Assembly: GCA_017557885.1 (NCBI GenBank)
Contig: JAFYXV010000005.1
Span: 42,443 to 106,442, forward strand
Length of the DNA: 64,000 bases
Source: a bacterium
Lineage (GTDB): Bacteria; Auribacterota; UBA3054
Reading direction: 5' to 3'
Shown: piece by piece, positions 9,188-19,741 of the stretch
How the letters are laid out: each line of letters starts with the position of its first letter
How positions within the stretch are numbered: the first letter of the stretch is position 1
The notes under the pieces: generated by a model
Database searches by the model: none
The model's input: the letters and a program-made list of their open reading frames with translations, nothing else
Told to the model about the DNA's origin: nothing
Program-made: the position numbers and the translations under genes

Positions 9188-11132
9188 AGAATTTGCCGGC
9201 GAAGGGGCCTGGGAGAATTTGACCTTCGCGTTTGTTGCCGTCGAAGTCGGTGTCGAAAACGATGGGCGTGCCGTCGGGGTTCTCGAAGGGCTGGTCGGGC
9301 TGGAAGGCTTTGCCCAAGGTTTCCGTTGAGATCATGTTTACCTGGTGGTTTTTGATGATCTCGTAAAGGTTGGTCTTGAGGGTGTATTTTCCGTCTTTTT
9401 CTTCCAGTTCAAGGAAGACCTTGCTTTTGTCGTCAACGAAGGGATCTTTTTCTTTCTTCCAGGGCTTGGCGCCTCCCAAGTAAACGTTGCCCTGACACCA
9501 GACCGGGAGATAGCGGAAGTGGAATTTTTCCAAGGCTTCCATATCGGGTGTTTCGTTGTCCATGTCAAAGTTGGCGATCCATTCCTCGTAAGTCGGGAAC
9601 TCATCGAAGACGGAAGTGCCGGTCTCAGTCTTGAATTTGTAGTTGTCTCTTTTGATGAAAATATTGTTCATTATCCTGTCGTCGCCGTGAAGGATGGTCA
9701 TGAAGCCCATGACTTCCGTGCGGTGCGGGATGTGATACGGCGTGTAGCGTTGACGGAGTTTTCCTTCCACCATGCCGTCGCAGCCGTCGTCTATGGAGGC
9801 GATGGGGCCGGTTATTATATTGTGCACAAGGGCGAAGCCTTCAGTGGCCATACGGAAGGAGACGTCGGATAGGAGAATGTTGTTGTCTATGAGCGTGGGG
9901 CCGTGGCTGACTTCCACGAAGATATCCTGGCTGCCCATGCCGCCGGGAAGATATGTCGCGTAGGGCGGGCGGTGGTTGTCGTGCAGCAGATTCTGGGTTA
10001 TGCGGGTGCCCTGGGCTTCCCAGTCCGTCCAGATGCCCATGACGCAATGGTGGATGTGATTGCGCCTTATAACGACGTCTATGGCGGCGTGGAGCTTGAT
10101 GCCGGCCACTTCGGCGCCGCCCAATTCCATCATGTTGTTGATATGGTGGATGTGGTTGTCCTCGATAAGCGAGAAGACGCCGCCCATGCGGCCTATGATG
10201 CCGCCCTGTTCGCAATGGTGGATGTTGTTTCTTCTAATGATGTGCGAGCCGATTTTTTCCTTGAGCCAGCCGTGGTACTGTCCGCGGCAGACCGCGTCGC
10301 GCTCCATTTGTGTCGGGCTTTTTACGTGCTTAAATGTGAAGAAATGTTCGTTTTCGGGATCTAAGTATTTGCCTACGCAGATGCCGGCGCACTTAGAGAG
10401 GCTTATGTCGCAGTCCTCTATTATCCAGCCCTTGGACCAATGCGGCCCTATCATGCCGTCCTGGAAGGCGGCGGGCGGCGCCCAGGTCGTGGCGGCCTTG
10501 TTGATCTTGAAGCCCTGGACTGTGATGAAGCCCACGCCTGTTTTGGAGGGGAAGAAGCATCTTCTGCGGACGTTGATCTCGACTTTCTCTTTGTTGGGAT
10601 CCTTGCCTTGGAAATTGGCGAAGAATATGGTCTTGCCGTCCTTCTTTTCAAAGAACCATTTGTAAATGGAATTATCGGGATCCCAGGAATAATCGGTTTT
10701 TTTGCCTTCCAAACATTCCTCCAGGCTCCCCGCTTCGTAGAAGGCCTGGTCGTTCATGTAGAGCGAGCCGGTGTGCTTCGTTCTGCCCGCAAAATACCAG
10801 TCGCCGTAAACGAAGGTGGAGTAAGGGTCGTAGTCTCCGAAAATAGAATCATCGACTTCCGCGGTCCAGACGGTGCCTTTGTAAAGTTTCCAATTCGTCA
10901 GAAGCTCGGCGCCGGTTATTTCCGCGCCCAGGGGTTCGGCGCTGCGATACGTTATCCGCTGCTCTTCGGTTCCGGCGTTCTTGGGATCGACGTATTCGCG
11001 GTAAAGGCCTGGGAGGACAACTACCTCATCGCCGGGCTTGGCAATTTGCGCGGCTTCGTTGATCTTTTGAAAAGGAGCTTCTTTGCTGCCGTTTCCGGCG
11101 GACTTGGCATGAGCGTCAACGTAGATGATCAT
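9186..11132 (-). CDS. GH120-type beta-xylosidase (parallel beta-helix)
   Basis: 648 residues, no signal peptide, so probably cytoplasmic. It begins like a right-handed beta-helix enzyme (YVDAHAKSAGNGSKEAPFQ) and matches, from memory, Thermoanaerobacterium xylosidase XylC (GH120) throughout: INVRRRCFFPSKTG, WAPPAAFQDGMIGPHWSKGW, EKIGSHIIRRN, AGIKLHAAIDV, DWEAQGTR, FVEVSHGP. By that comparison the nucleophile is Asp370 (DWEAQGTR) and the acid/base Glu407 (FVEVSHGP). An insertion of roughly 14 residues (around PPYATYLPGGMGSQ) separates them. Expected activity is release of xylose from xylo-oligosaccharides. The start follows the previous stop by two bases with no clear ribosome site, suggesting coupled translation. 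Last gene of the minus operon from 13000. Confidence 0.8.
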   Translation of the reverse strand: MIIYVDAHAKSAGNGSKEAPFQKINEAAQIAKPGDEVVVLPGLYREYVDPKNAGTEEQRITYRSAEPLGAEITGAELLTNWKLYKGTVWTAEVDDSIFGDYDPYSTFVYGDWYFAGRTKHTGSLYMNDQAFYEAGSLEECLEGKKTDYSWDPDNSIYKWFFEKKDGKTIFFANFQGKDPNKEKVEINVRRRCFFPSKTGVGFITVQGFKINKAATTWAPPAAFQDGMIGPHWSKGWIIEDCDISLSKCAGICVGKYLDPENEHFFTFKHVKSPTQMERDAVCRGQYHGWLKEKIGSHIIRRNNIHHCEQGGIIGRMGGVFSLIEDNHIHHINNMMELGGAEVAGIKLHAAIDVVIRRNHIHHCVMGIWTDWEAQGTRITQNLLHDNHRPPYATYLPGGMGSQDIFVEVSHGPTLIDNNILLSDVSFRMATEGFALVHNIITGPIASIDDGCDGMVEGKLRQRYTPYHIPHRTEVMGFMTILHGDDRIMNNIFIKRDNYKFKTETGTSVFDEFPTYEEWIANFDMDNETPDMEALEKFHFRYLPVWCQGNVYLGGAKPWKKEKDPFVDDKSKVFLELEEKDGKYTLKTNLYEIIKNHQVNMISTETLGKAFQPDQPFENPDGTPIVFDTDFDGNKREGQILPGPFAGKF

Positions 11133-11134
11133 AA

Positions 11135-11791
11135 TTAGGCTTGTTTGGTTGCGGTTCGGCGTTTCCTGATCAGATCTAAAAAGAGCTCGTCGGAAAGGCC
11201 GTAGTCTTTGTCCCAGGTTAAAAGCAGTCTGACCAGCGCGTTTTCGGAAAGCGCGGAGTTTTCGTCGATGATATCGGTGATCTCGTTCTGCTCTTCCTGA
11301 AGGGTGAGGAAAAGCGCGGCGGCTTTCTTCATTTCCGGCCAGAGCAAGGGATCGCTTTTGAAAGCTTTTTTCTCTACGAGGAGCGTTTGGTACCAGAGAT
11401 TGGCGTTTTGAAAGGCGGAAAAAGCAAAGGAGCGCAATTCCTGGTTGTTTTTGAATTCGTCGATAAGCTTTATGGTGACGGGAAGCTCGCGGCCCAATTG
11501 CGCAAGGTAAGCCAGAATGGTAAGCAGGTTCGTTTGGCAGAAAGCCTCGAAACCGAAAACCAGCGTCAGCTCTTCTGAGAGAAGCTTGTCTTTTTGTGGG
11601 AGCGCGCCTATGACTTTTTCCGCGTATTCCGCTTCGCTCTCGTTGTGGTAGGCGGCGCGGGCTTTTATGAAGGCGGGAGAAAAGACCTCGCTGTCGCTTG
11701 GTCCTGCGATCATTGTTTCCCTCATGGGCGCGCCGTTTGGGTAGAGATCCTTGATGGCGTCTCCGGGGATAATGAAAACGGGGGCGGTCAT
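11135..11791 (-). CDS. Conserved-looking hypothetical protein, DUF1835-like N-terminus
   Basis: 218 residues, soluble, mainly helical. The opening FIIPGDAIKDLYPNG followed by a GPSDSEVF block resembles the beginning of DUF1835 proteins, but the match is weak and no function is proposed. Its start overlaps the panC stop (ATGA at 11788-11791) and its stop is two bases from the GH120 start, so it is translationally coupled to both. It could be a small regulator or partner in this operon. Confidence 0.6.
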   Translation of the reverse strand: MTAPVFIIPGDAIKDLYPNGAPMRETMIAGPSDSEVFSPAFIKARAAYHNESEAEYAEKVIGALPQKDKLLSEELTLVFGFEAFCQTNLLTILAYLAQLGRELPVTIKLIDEFKNNQELRSFAFSAFQNANLWYQTLLVEKKAFKSDPLLWPEMKKAAALFLTLQEEQNEITDIIDENSALSENALVRLLLTWDKDYGLSDELFLDLIRKRRTATKQA

Positions 11792-12657
11792 TTCTTGGGC
11801 GTGGTGAGCCAGACGTTGTCTATGAGCCTTGTGGTGCCGAAATAGACGGCCAGGGCGACGAGGATCTTCTGGCCTTTCTTGAAGGTTTTGACTTCCTCAA
11901 GGGTTTCCCGGTCGCAAACGCTGATGTAATCTATTTTGGCCAGAGGAGATGTCGCGATGATTTTGGCGATGAGCTTTTTCGTTTCCGCGGCGCTTTTGCC
12001 TTTCGCCACGGCGTCTTTGGCGGCTTTGAGGGATCTGGAAAGCACCAGGGCCTCTTTCTTTTCCTCGGGGCTCAGGTATTTGTTGCGGGAGCTCAGGGCC
12101 AGGCCGCTCTTTTCCCTGATGAGGGGGCATTCCACGATCTTTATGGGGAAGTCCAGGTCCCTGACCATGCGCTCAAGGATAAGAAGCTGCTGGGCGTCCT
12201 TCTTGCCGAAGCAGGCGAAGTCGGGCTGCACAAGGTTGAAGAGTTTGGAGACGACGGTGCAGACGCCTTTGAAGTGGCCTATTCTTCTGGCGCCGCAGAG
12301 AAATCTTGAGAGTGCTTCCTCGTTCACCCAGGCGGAGCGATCGTCAAAGTACATTTCCTTGGGCTGAGGGGCGAAGACCGCGTCGGCGCCCATTTCCTGG
12401 CAGACCAGAAGATCTTCCTTTAAGGTGCGGGGGTATTTGGCGAAATCTTCGTTGGGGCCGAACTGGGTGGGGTTGACGAAAACCGAGACCACCACGGCGT
12501 CGGCCAGTTGGCGGGCTTTTTTGATAAGCGAGGCGTGGCCGGCGTGCAGGGCGCCCATGGTGGGAACGAGGGCGATGGTCTTGCCGTCTTTTTTGGCGCT
12601 TTTTATGAATTTGCGCAGCGCCGCTTTGTTCTTAAGGAGCAGAGGAGCCTTGTTCAT
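11788..12657 (-). CDS. panC: Pantothenate synthetase
   Basis: Condenses pantoate with beta-alanine using ATP, a step towards CoA. 289 residues, normal length. Diagnostic segments: PTMGALHAGHASLI (HxGH nucleotidyl-transfer motif), FVNPTQFGPNEDFAKYPR, and LALSSRNKYLSPEE (KMSKS-like loop). A GGGAGG ribosome site precedes ATG 12657. It lies between a DUF1844 gene and a hypothetical gene in one minus-strand operon; coaD at 38451 belongs to the same pathway but is unlinked. Confidence 0.95.
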   Translation of the reverse strand: MNKAPLLLKNKAALRKFIKSAKKDGKTIALVPTMGALHAGHASLIKKARQLADAVVVSVFVNPTQFGPNEDFAKYPRTLKEDLLVCQEMGADAVFAPQPKEMYFDDRSAWVNEEALSRFLCGARRIGHFKGVCTVVSKLFNLVQPDFACFGKKDAQQLLILERMVRDLDFPIKIVECPLIREKSGLALSSRNKYLSPEEKKEALVLSRSLKAAKDAVAKGKSAAETKKLIAKIIATSPLAKIDYISVCDRETLEEVKTFKKGQKILVALAVYFGTTRLIDNVWLTTPKK

Positions 12658-12670
12658 ATTGCCTCCCTTT

Positions 12671-13000
12671 TTATTCGCTTTTGGGCGTTTCGGAGGGATC
12701 TTCTTTCTTTTCCTCTTTTTTGGCGTCCTCGGCGGTCTCGGCGTAGTTCATCTGCAGCATGGCGATCTGGTCGTCAAGAAGGTCGGATTCCTCTTTGGAG
12801 AAATTGCCCTTGGATTTTTCCCGCAGCATGACGAGAGAATCGATGAAATAACGGGCGCCCTGCAGATCGACTTTCGTTTCGTGCGTTTCGGGGTTGGCGA
12901 TCTTGCCAAGGTTGACCATGGCCAATTGGGCGAAATTGAAGATCAGCATCACAAAAAGATGGCTGTTGTGATCGTGCGCATGTTCATGCTCTTCACTCAT
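12671..13000 (-). CDS. DUF1844 family protein
   Basis: 109 residues. After a His-rich start (EEHEHAHDHNSH), the core FVMLIFNFAQLAMVNLGKI and the following AR-FIDSL-ML-EKSKGN segment match DUF1844, a small helical family common in Planctomycetes, Verrucomicrobia and Deltaproteobacteria. The tail is highly charged (KKEEKKEDPSE). Function is unknown. AAAGGAG precedes ATG 13000. First gene of the operon that continues into panC and GH120. Confidence 0.8.
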   Translation of the reverse strand: MSEEHEHAHDHNSHLFVMLIFNFAQLAMVNLGKIANPETHETKVDLQGARYFIDSLVMLREKSKGNFSKEESDLLDDQIAMLQMNYAETAEDAKKEEKKEDPSETPKSE

Positions 13001-13033
13001 AATAAACTCCTTTAATGATTGTTTACAAAAAGA

Positions 13034-13042
13034 ATTATAGCA
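13034..13042 (-). promoter_or_regulatory. Extended -10 promoter of the DUF1844-panC-GH120 operon
   Basis: Read on the minus strand, TGCTATAAT (13042 to 13034) is a TGnTATAAT extended -10 element 34 bases before ATG 13000. No good -35 hexamer is seen, as expected for this promoter type. Confidence 0.5.
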
Positions 13043-13050
13043 TTTGCCAT

Positions 13051-13089
13051 AAAAAACGCCCCGATGTGCCTTGGGGACAAATCGGGGCG
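13051..13089 (-). terminator. Terminator after the M60-like gene pair
   Basis: A 9-bp stem CGCCCCGAT/ATCGGGGCG (13057-13065/13081-13089) is followed, on the minus strand, by six T (AAAAAA at 13051-13056 on plus). It lies just downstream of the stop at 13111. Confidence 0.85.
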
Positions 13090-13110
13090 GTCAAAGAGCC
13101 GGCGTGGGTT

Positions 13111-14331
13111 TTATTGCCAGCCGTATTTTTTAGCGATCTCGGTCAGTTGCTCCTCCGTCACCGGGAAGCGCCAGAGCTGATAATACTTGATGAGGTTCTG
13201 GCCGGTGGCGACGTTCAGGGCGGCCAGGGCCACCGGGAGACGGGCCTCTTCTTTTTCGATTTTCGGAACGCCTTTTTCATTCAGTTCCACGAAGAGGCGG
13301 TACCATTTTTTCATAGCGTCCCAGCCGTAAACCCTGACGATCTTCTGGAAAAAGCCGTTGATCTCGTCGCTGTCAAGCGAGTCGTAGGTCCTTTCGCTGT
13401 TTCCGAGGTAGGAGTCGCCGTAGCAGAGGAAGAAGCGGTCGGCCAGCTTCTTTATGGGCATCCTTTTTTCGGTGGAGAGCGGCAAAAAGTCCGTTCCCTT
13501 CCAATAGATGCCGAGATAGTCGGCGCTGGGCATATGGGAGAAGGCGTAGGTAAGCTTGAAGTTGGCGTGGAATTCCGCGCAGGGGCCGCTCCAGATGTAA
13601 TAGTCGCCGATCTCGTCGTCGAAGTTGTGGCCCATCTCGTGGGTCCAGCCGAAGCTCATGATGCCCTGCTTGAATTCTTCCAGCGTCTGGGGAACGAAGT
13701 CCATGGTCAAAACTATGGGGTTGCCGGCGTAGGCCCAGGCGTAGGCGTTGGGAGTCTCCTCGATCTTGGAAAGCGCGCCCTTGAAGGGGCGGTGTCCGGT
13801 CAGCTCCATCATGGCGGCGTAGGCTTCGTCCATCCAGCCGAGCATTTCCTTTTCCCACTTTTCGCCCGTCCAGTTTTTCTTCTGCAGGGAAACTATCATG
13901 TAGTTCCCGGTGAGGGCCTGCAGCGGCGTTTCAAGGGTCGCGGTCTTGACCTCCAAAAGGGAGGGAAGGGAGATCGTCTCGCCGTTTGCTTTGGTGAGAG
14001 TGAACACGCCCTCCACGGCCGGGCCCTGAGGGGAGAGCGTCCTGACGCTATCTGGGTAATACATGGCGGGGCCCCAGCTGGCTTCCGAGGAAGGCTCCAG
14101 GGCGATGTCCAGATTTTCCTCCCAAGTGTCGTTGTCGCCGCGCCAATGCGCCACGAATTTCGTTACCTTGTAACTGTCGGGGGAGGGATTCTGGAAGGTG
14201 TATTTCGCCCAGTTCCAGCCGTTGCTCATCCAGCCGCGCTCGGGAGTCAGGGCGGCGTTGACGACGGGACCGAAATTCGGAGCGGCGAAAACGGAAAGGG
14301 AGGCGAAAAGCAGGAAAAGGAGTTTTTTCAT
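13111..14331 (-). CDS. Secreted M60-like metallopeptidase (downstream copy)
   Basis: 406 residues with a signal peptide (MKKLLFLLFASLSVFAAP). The zinc motif HEMGH (His231-Glu232-His235) is followed by a further Glu in CAEFHANF (Glu253). This HExxH plus distal Glu arrangement is that of the M60-like/enhancin group, many of which cleave mucin-type O-glycoproteins (family knowledge). Conserved surroundings are FKQGIMSFGWTHEMGHNF, WAYAGNP and QNLIKYYQLWRFPVTEE. A tandem paralogue lies 21 bases upstream with the same landmarks. No clear ribosome site precedes ATG 14331. Substrate is inferred. Confidence 0.8.
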   Translation of the reverse strand: MKKLLFLLFASLSVFAAPNFGPVVNAALTPERGWMSNGWNWAKYTFQNPSPDSYKVTKFVAHWRGDNDTWEENLDIALEPSSEASWGPAMYYPDSVRTLSPQGPAVEGVFTLTKANGETISLPSLLEVKTATLETPLQALTGNYMIVSLQKKNWTGEKWEKEMLGWMDEAYAAMMELTGHRPFKGALSKIEETPNAYAWAYAGNPIVLTMDFVPQTLEEFKQGIMSFGWTHEMGHNFDDEIGDYYIWSGPCAEFHANFKLTYAFSHMPSADYLGIYWKGTDFLPLSTEKRMPIKKLADRFFLCYGDSYLGNSERTYDSLDSDEINGFFQKIVRVYGWDAMKKWYRLFVELNEKGVPKIEKEEARLPVALAALNVATGQNLIKYYQLWRFPVTEEQLTEIAKKYGWQ

Positions 14332-14352
14332 TGTAGTGTGCTTACGGTTTGA

Positions 14353-15588
14353 TTACAGTCCGTATTTGTCCGCGGCGGCTTTGAGGGATTCCTCGGTGAC
14401 GGGGAAGCGCCAGAGCTGATAGTACTTGATCAAGTTCTGACCGACGGCTTTGTTCAAAGCGGCGAACTGGAAGTTGACTTTTTCTTCCGGGGTCGCGGGG
14501 GCGGGCAGGCCTTTGTCTTTGACCGCGCCGATTATTCTGTACCACTTCTTGATGGGATCCCAGCCGTAAACTCTCACGATCCTCTGATAGAAGGACTGGA
14601 GCTCGTCGCTGTCCAGCGTTTTCCAGGATCTGGTCTTGTCGGCCAGGTATTTTTCGCCGTAGAGCAGGAAGAAGCGGTCGCCCAGTTTGGTGATGGGAAT
14701 GCGCTCGTCTTTGTCCACGGGCAGGATGTCGGTGCCTCTCCAGCGGATGCTCAGATATTCCCTGGAGGGCATGTGATCGAAGGCGTAGAGGACTTTGATG
14801 TTGGCCTGGAACTCCGTGCTGTCGTGGTCCCAGCGGAGGAAGTCCGTCAGGTCGCAGTCGAAGTTGTGGCCAACTTCATGCGCCCAGCCCCAGCTCATAA
14901 GCCCCTGCTTGAATTCGCTGATGGTGTCGGGAACGTAGAGGCCGGTCAAGGTCACGGGGTTGCCGGCGTAGGCCCAGGCGAAGCGGTTGGGGGATTCTTT
15001 CATGCCGGTTATTTTGCCGTCGAAGGGCTTTCTGCCGACCAGTTCGACGTAACATTCGTAGCATTCGTCCATCCACTTCAGCATGTCCCTTTGCCAGAGG
15101 CCGCCGTCAAAGCGGGATTTCTGGAAGGAAACATAGATGTACTGTCCGGTGACGGCGGCCAGGGGCTCCTCGAGGACGGCCCTCTTGGTCTTGAGCTCGA
15201 AGGGCAGATATGTCGCCTTGCCTTCCCTTTTGACTCTGAATTTGCCTTTCATGACGACTTTGCCGTCGGGCATTTTCTCGAACATGTCTTTGGGAAGATA
15301 AGTGTCGTGCAGCCATTTGGCTTCTTTGCCGGGGGCGACGGTGACGTTGACGGGGGCGGTCCAGGCTTCGGAATTTTCCGTGCCGATCCACTGGGCTTCC
15401 ATCTCCTCCACGGTCCAGTCTTTCTGGCCGGAGTTTTTGAAGACGAATTTGGCCTTGTTCCAGGCGCCGACATCGAAGCCGATGTCGAATTCCGGGCCGG
15501 CCTTGACGCTGAGGGCGGTCTGGGCGGGCGGATCGGCTAAAAGCGTTGCGGCGCCCAAAAGGGCGAGGAAAAGGGCGGTTCTTAACAT
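14353..15588 (-). CDS. Secreted M60-like metallopeptidase (upstream copy)
   Basis: 411 residues from ATG 15588. This start is chosen over 15618 because AAGGAG (15594-15599) sits five bases before it and the product then begins with a signal peptide (MLRTALFLALLGAATLLAD). The zinc site is HEVGH (His237-Glu238-His241) followed by TEFQANI with the third ligand Glu. Blocks shared with the downstream copy include FKQGLMSWGWAHEVGHNF and NLIKYYQLWRFPVTEE, showing a local duplication. Both proteins lack an obvious C-terminal anchor, so they are probably periplasmic or released. Confidence 0.8.
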   Translation of the reverse strand: MLRTALFLALLGAATLLADPPAQTALSVKAGPEFDIGFDVGAWNKAKFVFKNSGQKDWTVEEMEAQWIGTENSEAWTAPVNVTVAPGKEAKWLHDTYLPKDMFEKMPDGKVVMKGKFRVKREGKATYLPFELKTKRAVLEEPLAAVTGQYIYVSFQKSRFDGGLWQRDMLKWMDECYECYVELVGRKPFDGKITGMKESPNRFAWAYAGNPVTLTGLYVPDTISEFKQGLMSWGWAHEVGHNFDCDLTDFLRWDHDSTEFQANIKVLYAFDHMPSREYLSIRWRGTDILPVDKDERIPITKLGDRFFLLYGEKYLADKTRSWKTLDSDELQSFYQRIVRVYGWDPIKKWYRIIGAVKDKGLPAPATPEEKVNFQFAALNKAVGQNLIKYYQLWRFPVTEESLKAAADKYGL

Positions 15589-15790
15589 ATTGGCTCCTTG
15601 ATTTTGAAAATTAAGCAATTATTTAACTTGTTATGTAAAAATGTTAGCAAAAATACGAGCGCCAGTCCATGTGTTTTTGTTTTGTTTCGGCTGTAAATTT
15701 TCCGGGGACCGCGGCCGGCCGCCGGGGATCCGCGCCGCGGGGGCTTTTTTGCTTCCGGCCCGGGGGCCAAGCAGCTTTTTGCCACCGGCT

Positions 15791-15818
15791 TTGATTTTGG
15801 AACGGGGTTTGGTATAAT
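15791..15818 (+). promoter_or_regulatory. Promoter of the pyrophosphatase gene
   Basis: TTGATT (15791-15796), a 16-base spacer and TATAAT (15813-15818). The -10 is also extended (TGGTATAAT). The ATG follows 55 bases downstream. The preceding 15640-15780 stretch is GC-rich with several short inverted repeats and no gene. Confidence 0.7.
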
Positions 15819-15873
15819 ATCTAATACTATTTTTTTAGTTAATTTCCTTTAACCCCATTCATACTTAGGTGCT

Positions 15874-18246
<2,373 letters not shown>

Positions 18247-18255
18247 GCGACACTT

Positions 18256-18693
18256 ATGAAAAATTACCTTACGATAATGTCCGTCTTCTTGGCGAGCGCC
18301 CTCGCCTGGGCGGATGAAGTCGCGACGGAAGCCGCGGCGGCGGTGGATACCGCCGCCGCGGAAGCCGGCCCGGCGACTACGGAAGCGGCTAAGCAGTCCG
18401 GCGGAATGAATCCTCTTTTCATGATGATCATTCTGCTGGTGGCGATGTACTTCCTCATGATCGCTCCTCAGCGCAAGCAGAAAAAGCAGAGAGAACAGAT
18501 GATGGCGGCCCTCAAGGAGGGCGACCGCATCATGACTCAAAGCGGCCTTTACGGCGTCGTCAAGAAGATCAAGGACGAATCCGTCAGGCTGATGATAGAC
18601 GATCAGACCAAAACGACCATCGAGATCTCCAAAAACGCGATAGCGATGGTCATAAATCCGCCGGAAGCCGATAAGGCGGAGGAAAAGAAATAA
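18256..18693 (+). CDS. yajC: Preprotein translocase accessory subunit YajC
   Basis: 145 residues. An N-terminal hydrophobic segment with Ala/Glu-rich linker precedes the membrane helix [19 protein letters not shown] and the basic [18 protein letters not shown] segment, then a small cytoplasmic domain with [14 protein letters not shown], all typical of YajC. The long N-terminal extension (about 45 residues, signal-like) is unusual compared with the roughly 110-residue E. coli form. It works with SecDF, encoded 1 kb downstream. Confidence 0.9.
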   Translation: MKNYLTIMSVFLASALAWADEVATEAAAAVDTAAAEAGPATTEAAKQSGGMNPLFMMIILLVAMYFLMIAPQRKQKKQREQMMAALKEGDRIMTQSGLYGVVKKIKDESVRLMIDDQTKTTIEISKNAIAMVINPPEADKAEEKK

Positions 18694-18697
18694 ACCG

Positions 18698-18730
18698 TTT
18701 TTCCCGGCCGGATCTCCCGGCCGGGAAAAA
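18698..18730 (+). other. Perfect 14-bp hairpin in the yajC to 18745 intergenic gap
   Basis: TTTTTCCCGGCCGG (18698-18711) pairs exactly with CCGGCCGGGAAAAA (18717-18730) over a 5-base loop. It has Ts on the 5' side and As on the 3' side, so it lacks a terminator's U-tract. Its 3' arm abuts the AAGGA ribosome site of the next gene, so it may mask that site or mark an mRNA processing point. Confidence 0.6.
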
Positions 18731-18744
18731 AGGACAAAAGCGCC

Positions 18745-19599
18745 ATGTTCAACAAACTTCACAAGATCATTAAAAACTCGGGCCTCCCGACCTTGGGAGC
18801 GGCCCTCGCTTTGATCTTGGGAGCGCTTTTGCTGGTCCCGGAAGCCCAGAGCGGCGTAACGGGCACCAAGAAGTTTGTGCGCGCCAGCAGGGAAACAGGC
18901 GGCCGGAGGAAAATGAACAGAACGAACCGCTCCGCCACCTACGTCCCCCGCTACAACGTGCAAAAAGCGACCTACGGCCCCACGGACGTTCTTCCTCCCT
19001 TCCGCAGACCGGACTACATGATCATGAACGGCGAGACCAACGCTGTGATCGTAAATGCCAAAGGAGAAAAAGAAACGGTCAAGGTCCCCGTCGTGGAGAA
19101 AGTGAAGCTCAACCGGGAAGGAGAGATCGAGAAGGTCGTTAAAATAAGGAAGGCGGAGACCGGCAAGCCCTCCAGCGTTCACCGCGTCGGCCGCAAGGGC
19201 AAAGAAAGAGAGCGCCAGAAAGAGGCGCTAAAAGCCGAGCTTGACAGCGCGGAATCTTTTGGCAAAGCCGGGGAAAAAGCCGGTCAGAAAAAAAGGCTCG
19301 GCAAGGAAGGCAAAGGCGGCGACTCCATGGACGCCTCCGAAACTTCCACCAACGATCTCAAAACACTTATGTGGCAGACCGCCGCGCCTCCCAGCGGCAG
19401 CGTCCACACCGCCAGCTCTCCCCGCCGCGCCGGCTCTTTGGCGAAAAAGGGAAATGTTCAGCGCAGCCAGGACATCAACGGCAGCGCCAGGAAAATAAAA
19501 GAGCGCAACAGGGAGCGCCAGGGCGATAGCGAAACCAACATCATATGGCGCGCCCGGCACATAGGATCCGCAGACGATTACGCGGACGCTGACAACTGA
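18745..19599 (+). CDS. Basic single-pass membrane protein of unknown function between yajC and secDF
   Basis: 284 residues. One hydrophobic segment (about residues 15-33, TLGAALALILGALLLVPEA) is followed by a long, very basic, low-complexity soluble part rich in Lys, Arg, Glu and Ser. I recognise no family. The composition suggests a disordered region able to bind nucleic acid, ribosomes or cell wall. Location between yajC and secDF suggests a role near the Sec translocon (inference by neighbourhood only). ATG 18745 is preceded by AAGGA within reach. Confidence 0.6.
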   Translation: MFNKLHKIIKNSGLPTLGAALALILGALLLVPEAQSGVTGTKKFVRASRETGGRRKMNRTNRSATYVPRYNVQKATYGPTDVLPPFRRPDYMIMNGETNAVIVNAKGEKETVKVPVVEKVKLNREGEIEKVVKIRKAETGKPSSVHRVGRKGKERERQKEALKAELDSAESFGKAGEKAGQKKRLGKEGKGGDSMDASETSTNDLKTLMWQTAAPPSGSVHTASSPRRAGSLAKKGNVQRSQDINGSARKIKERNRERQGDSETNIIWRARHIGSADDYADADN

Positions 19600-19615
19600 T
19601 TTTTGCGGCGACAAC

Positions 19616-19659
19616 AAGAGCTTTGGCTCTTCCTTTTAATTCCCGCATTCCTGCGGGAA
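19616..19659 (+). terminator. Two consecutive hairpins before secDF
   Basis: AAGAGC/GCTCTT (19616-19621/19626-19631) with loop TTTG is followed by CCTTTTAA. A second perfect 8-bp stem TTCCCGCA/TGCGGGAA (19640-19647/19652-19659) follows. The first may act as a weak terminator. The remaining sequence to 19741 is AT-rich and presumably holds the secDF promoter. Confidence 0.45.
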
Positions 19660-19741
19660 ACAATACGCCGCCCCCCTCTGAAATTATTCCTTTTGAAAAT
19701 ATAAATACAAAATAAATAACCCCAAAATAATCCTTAACTTT

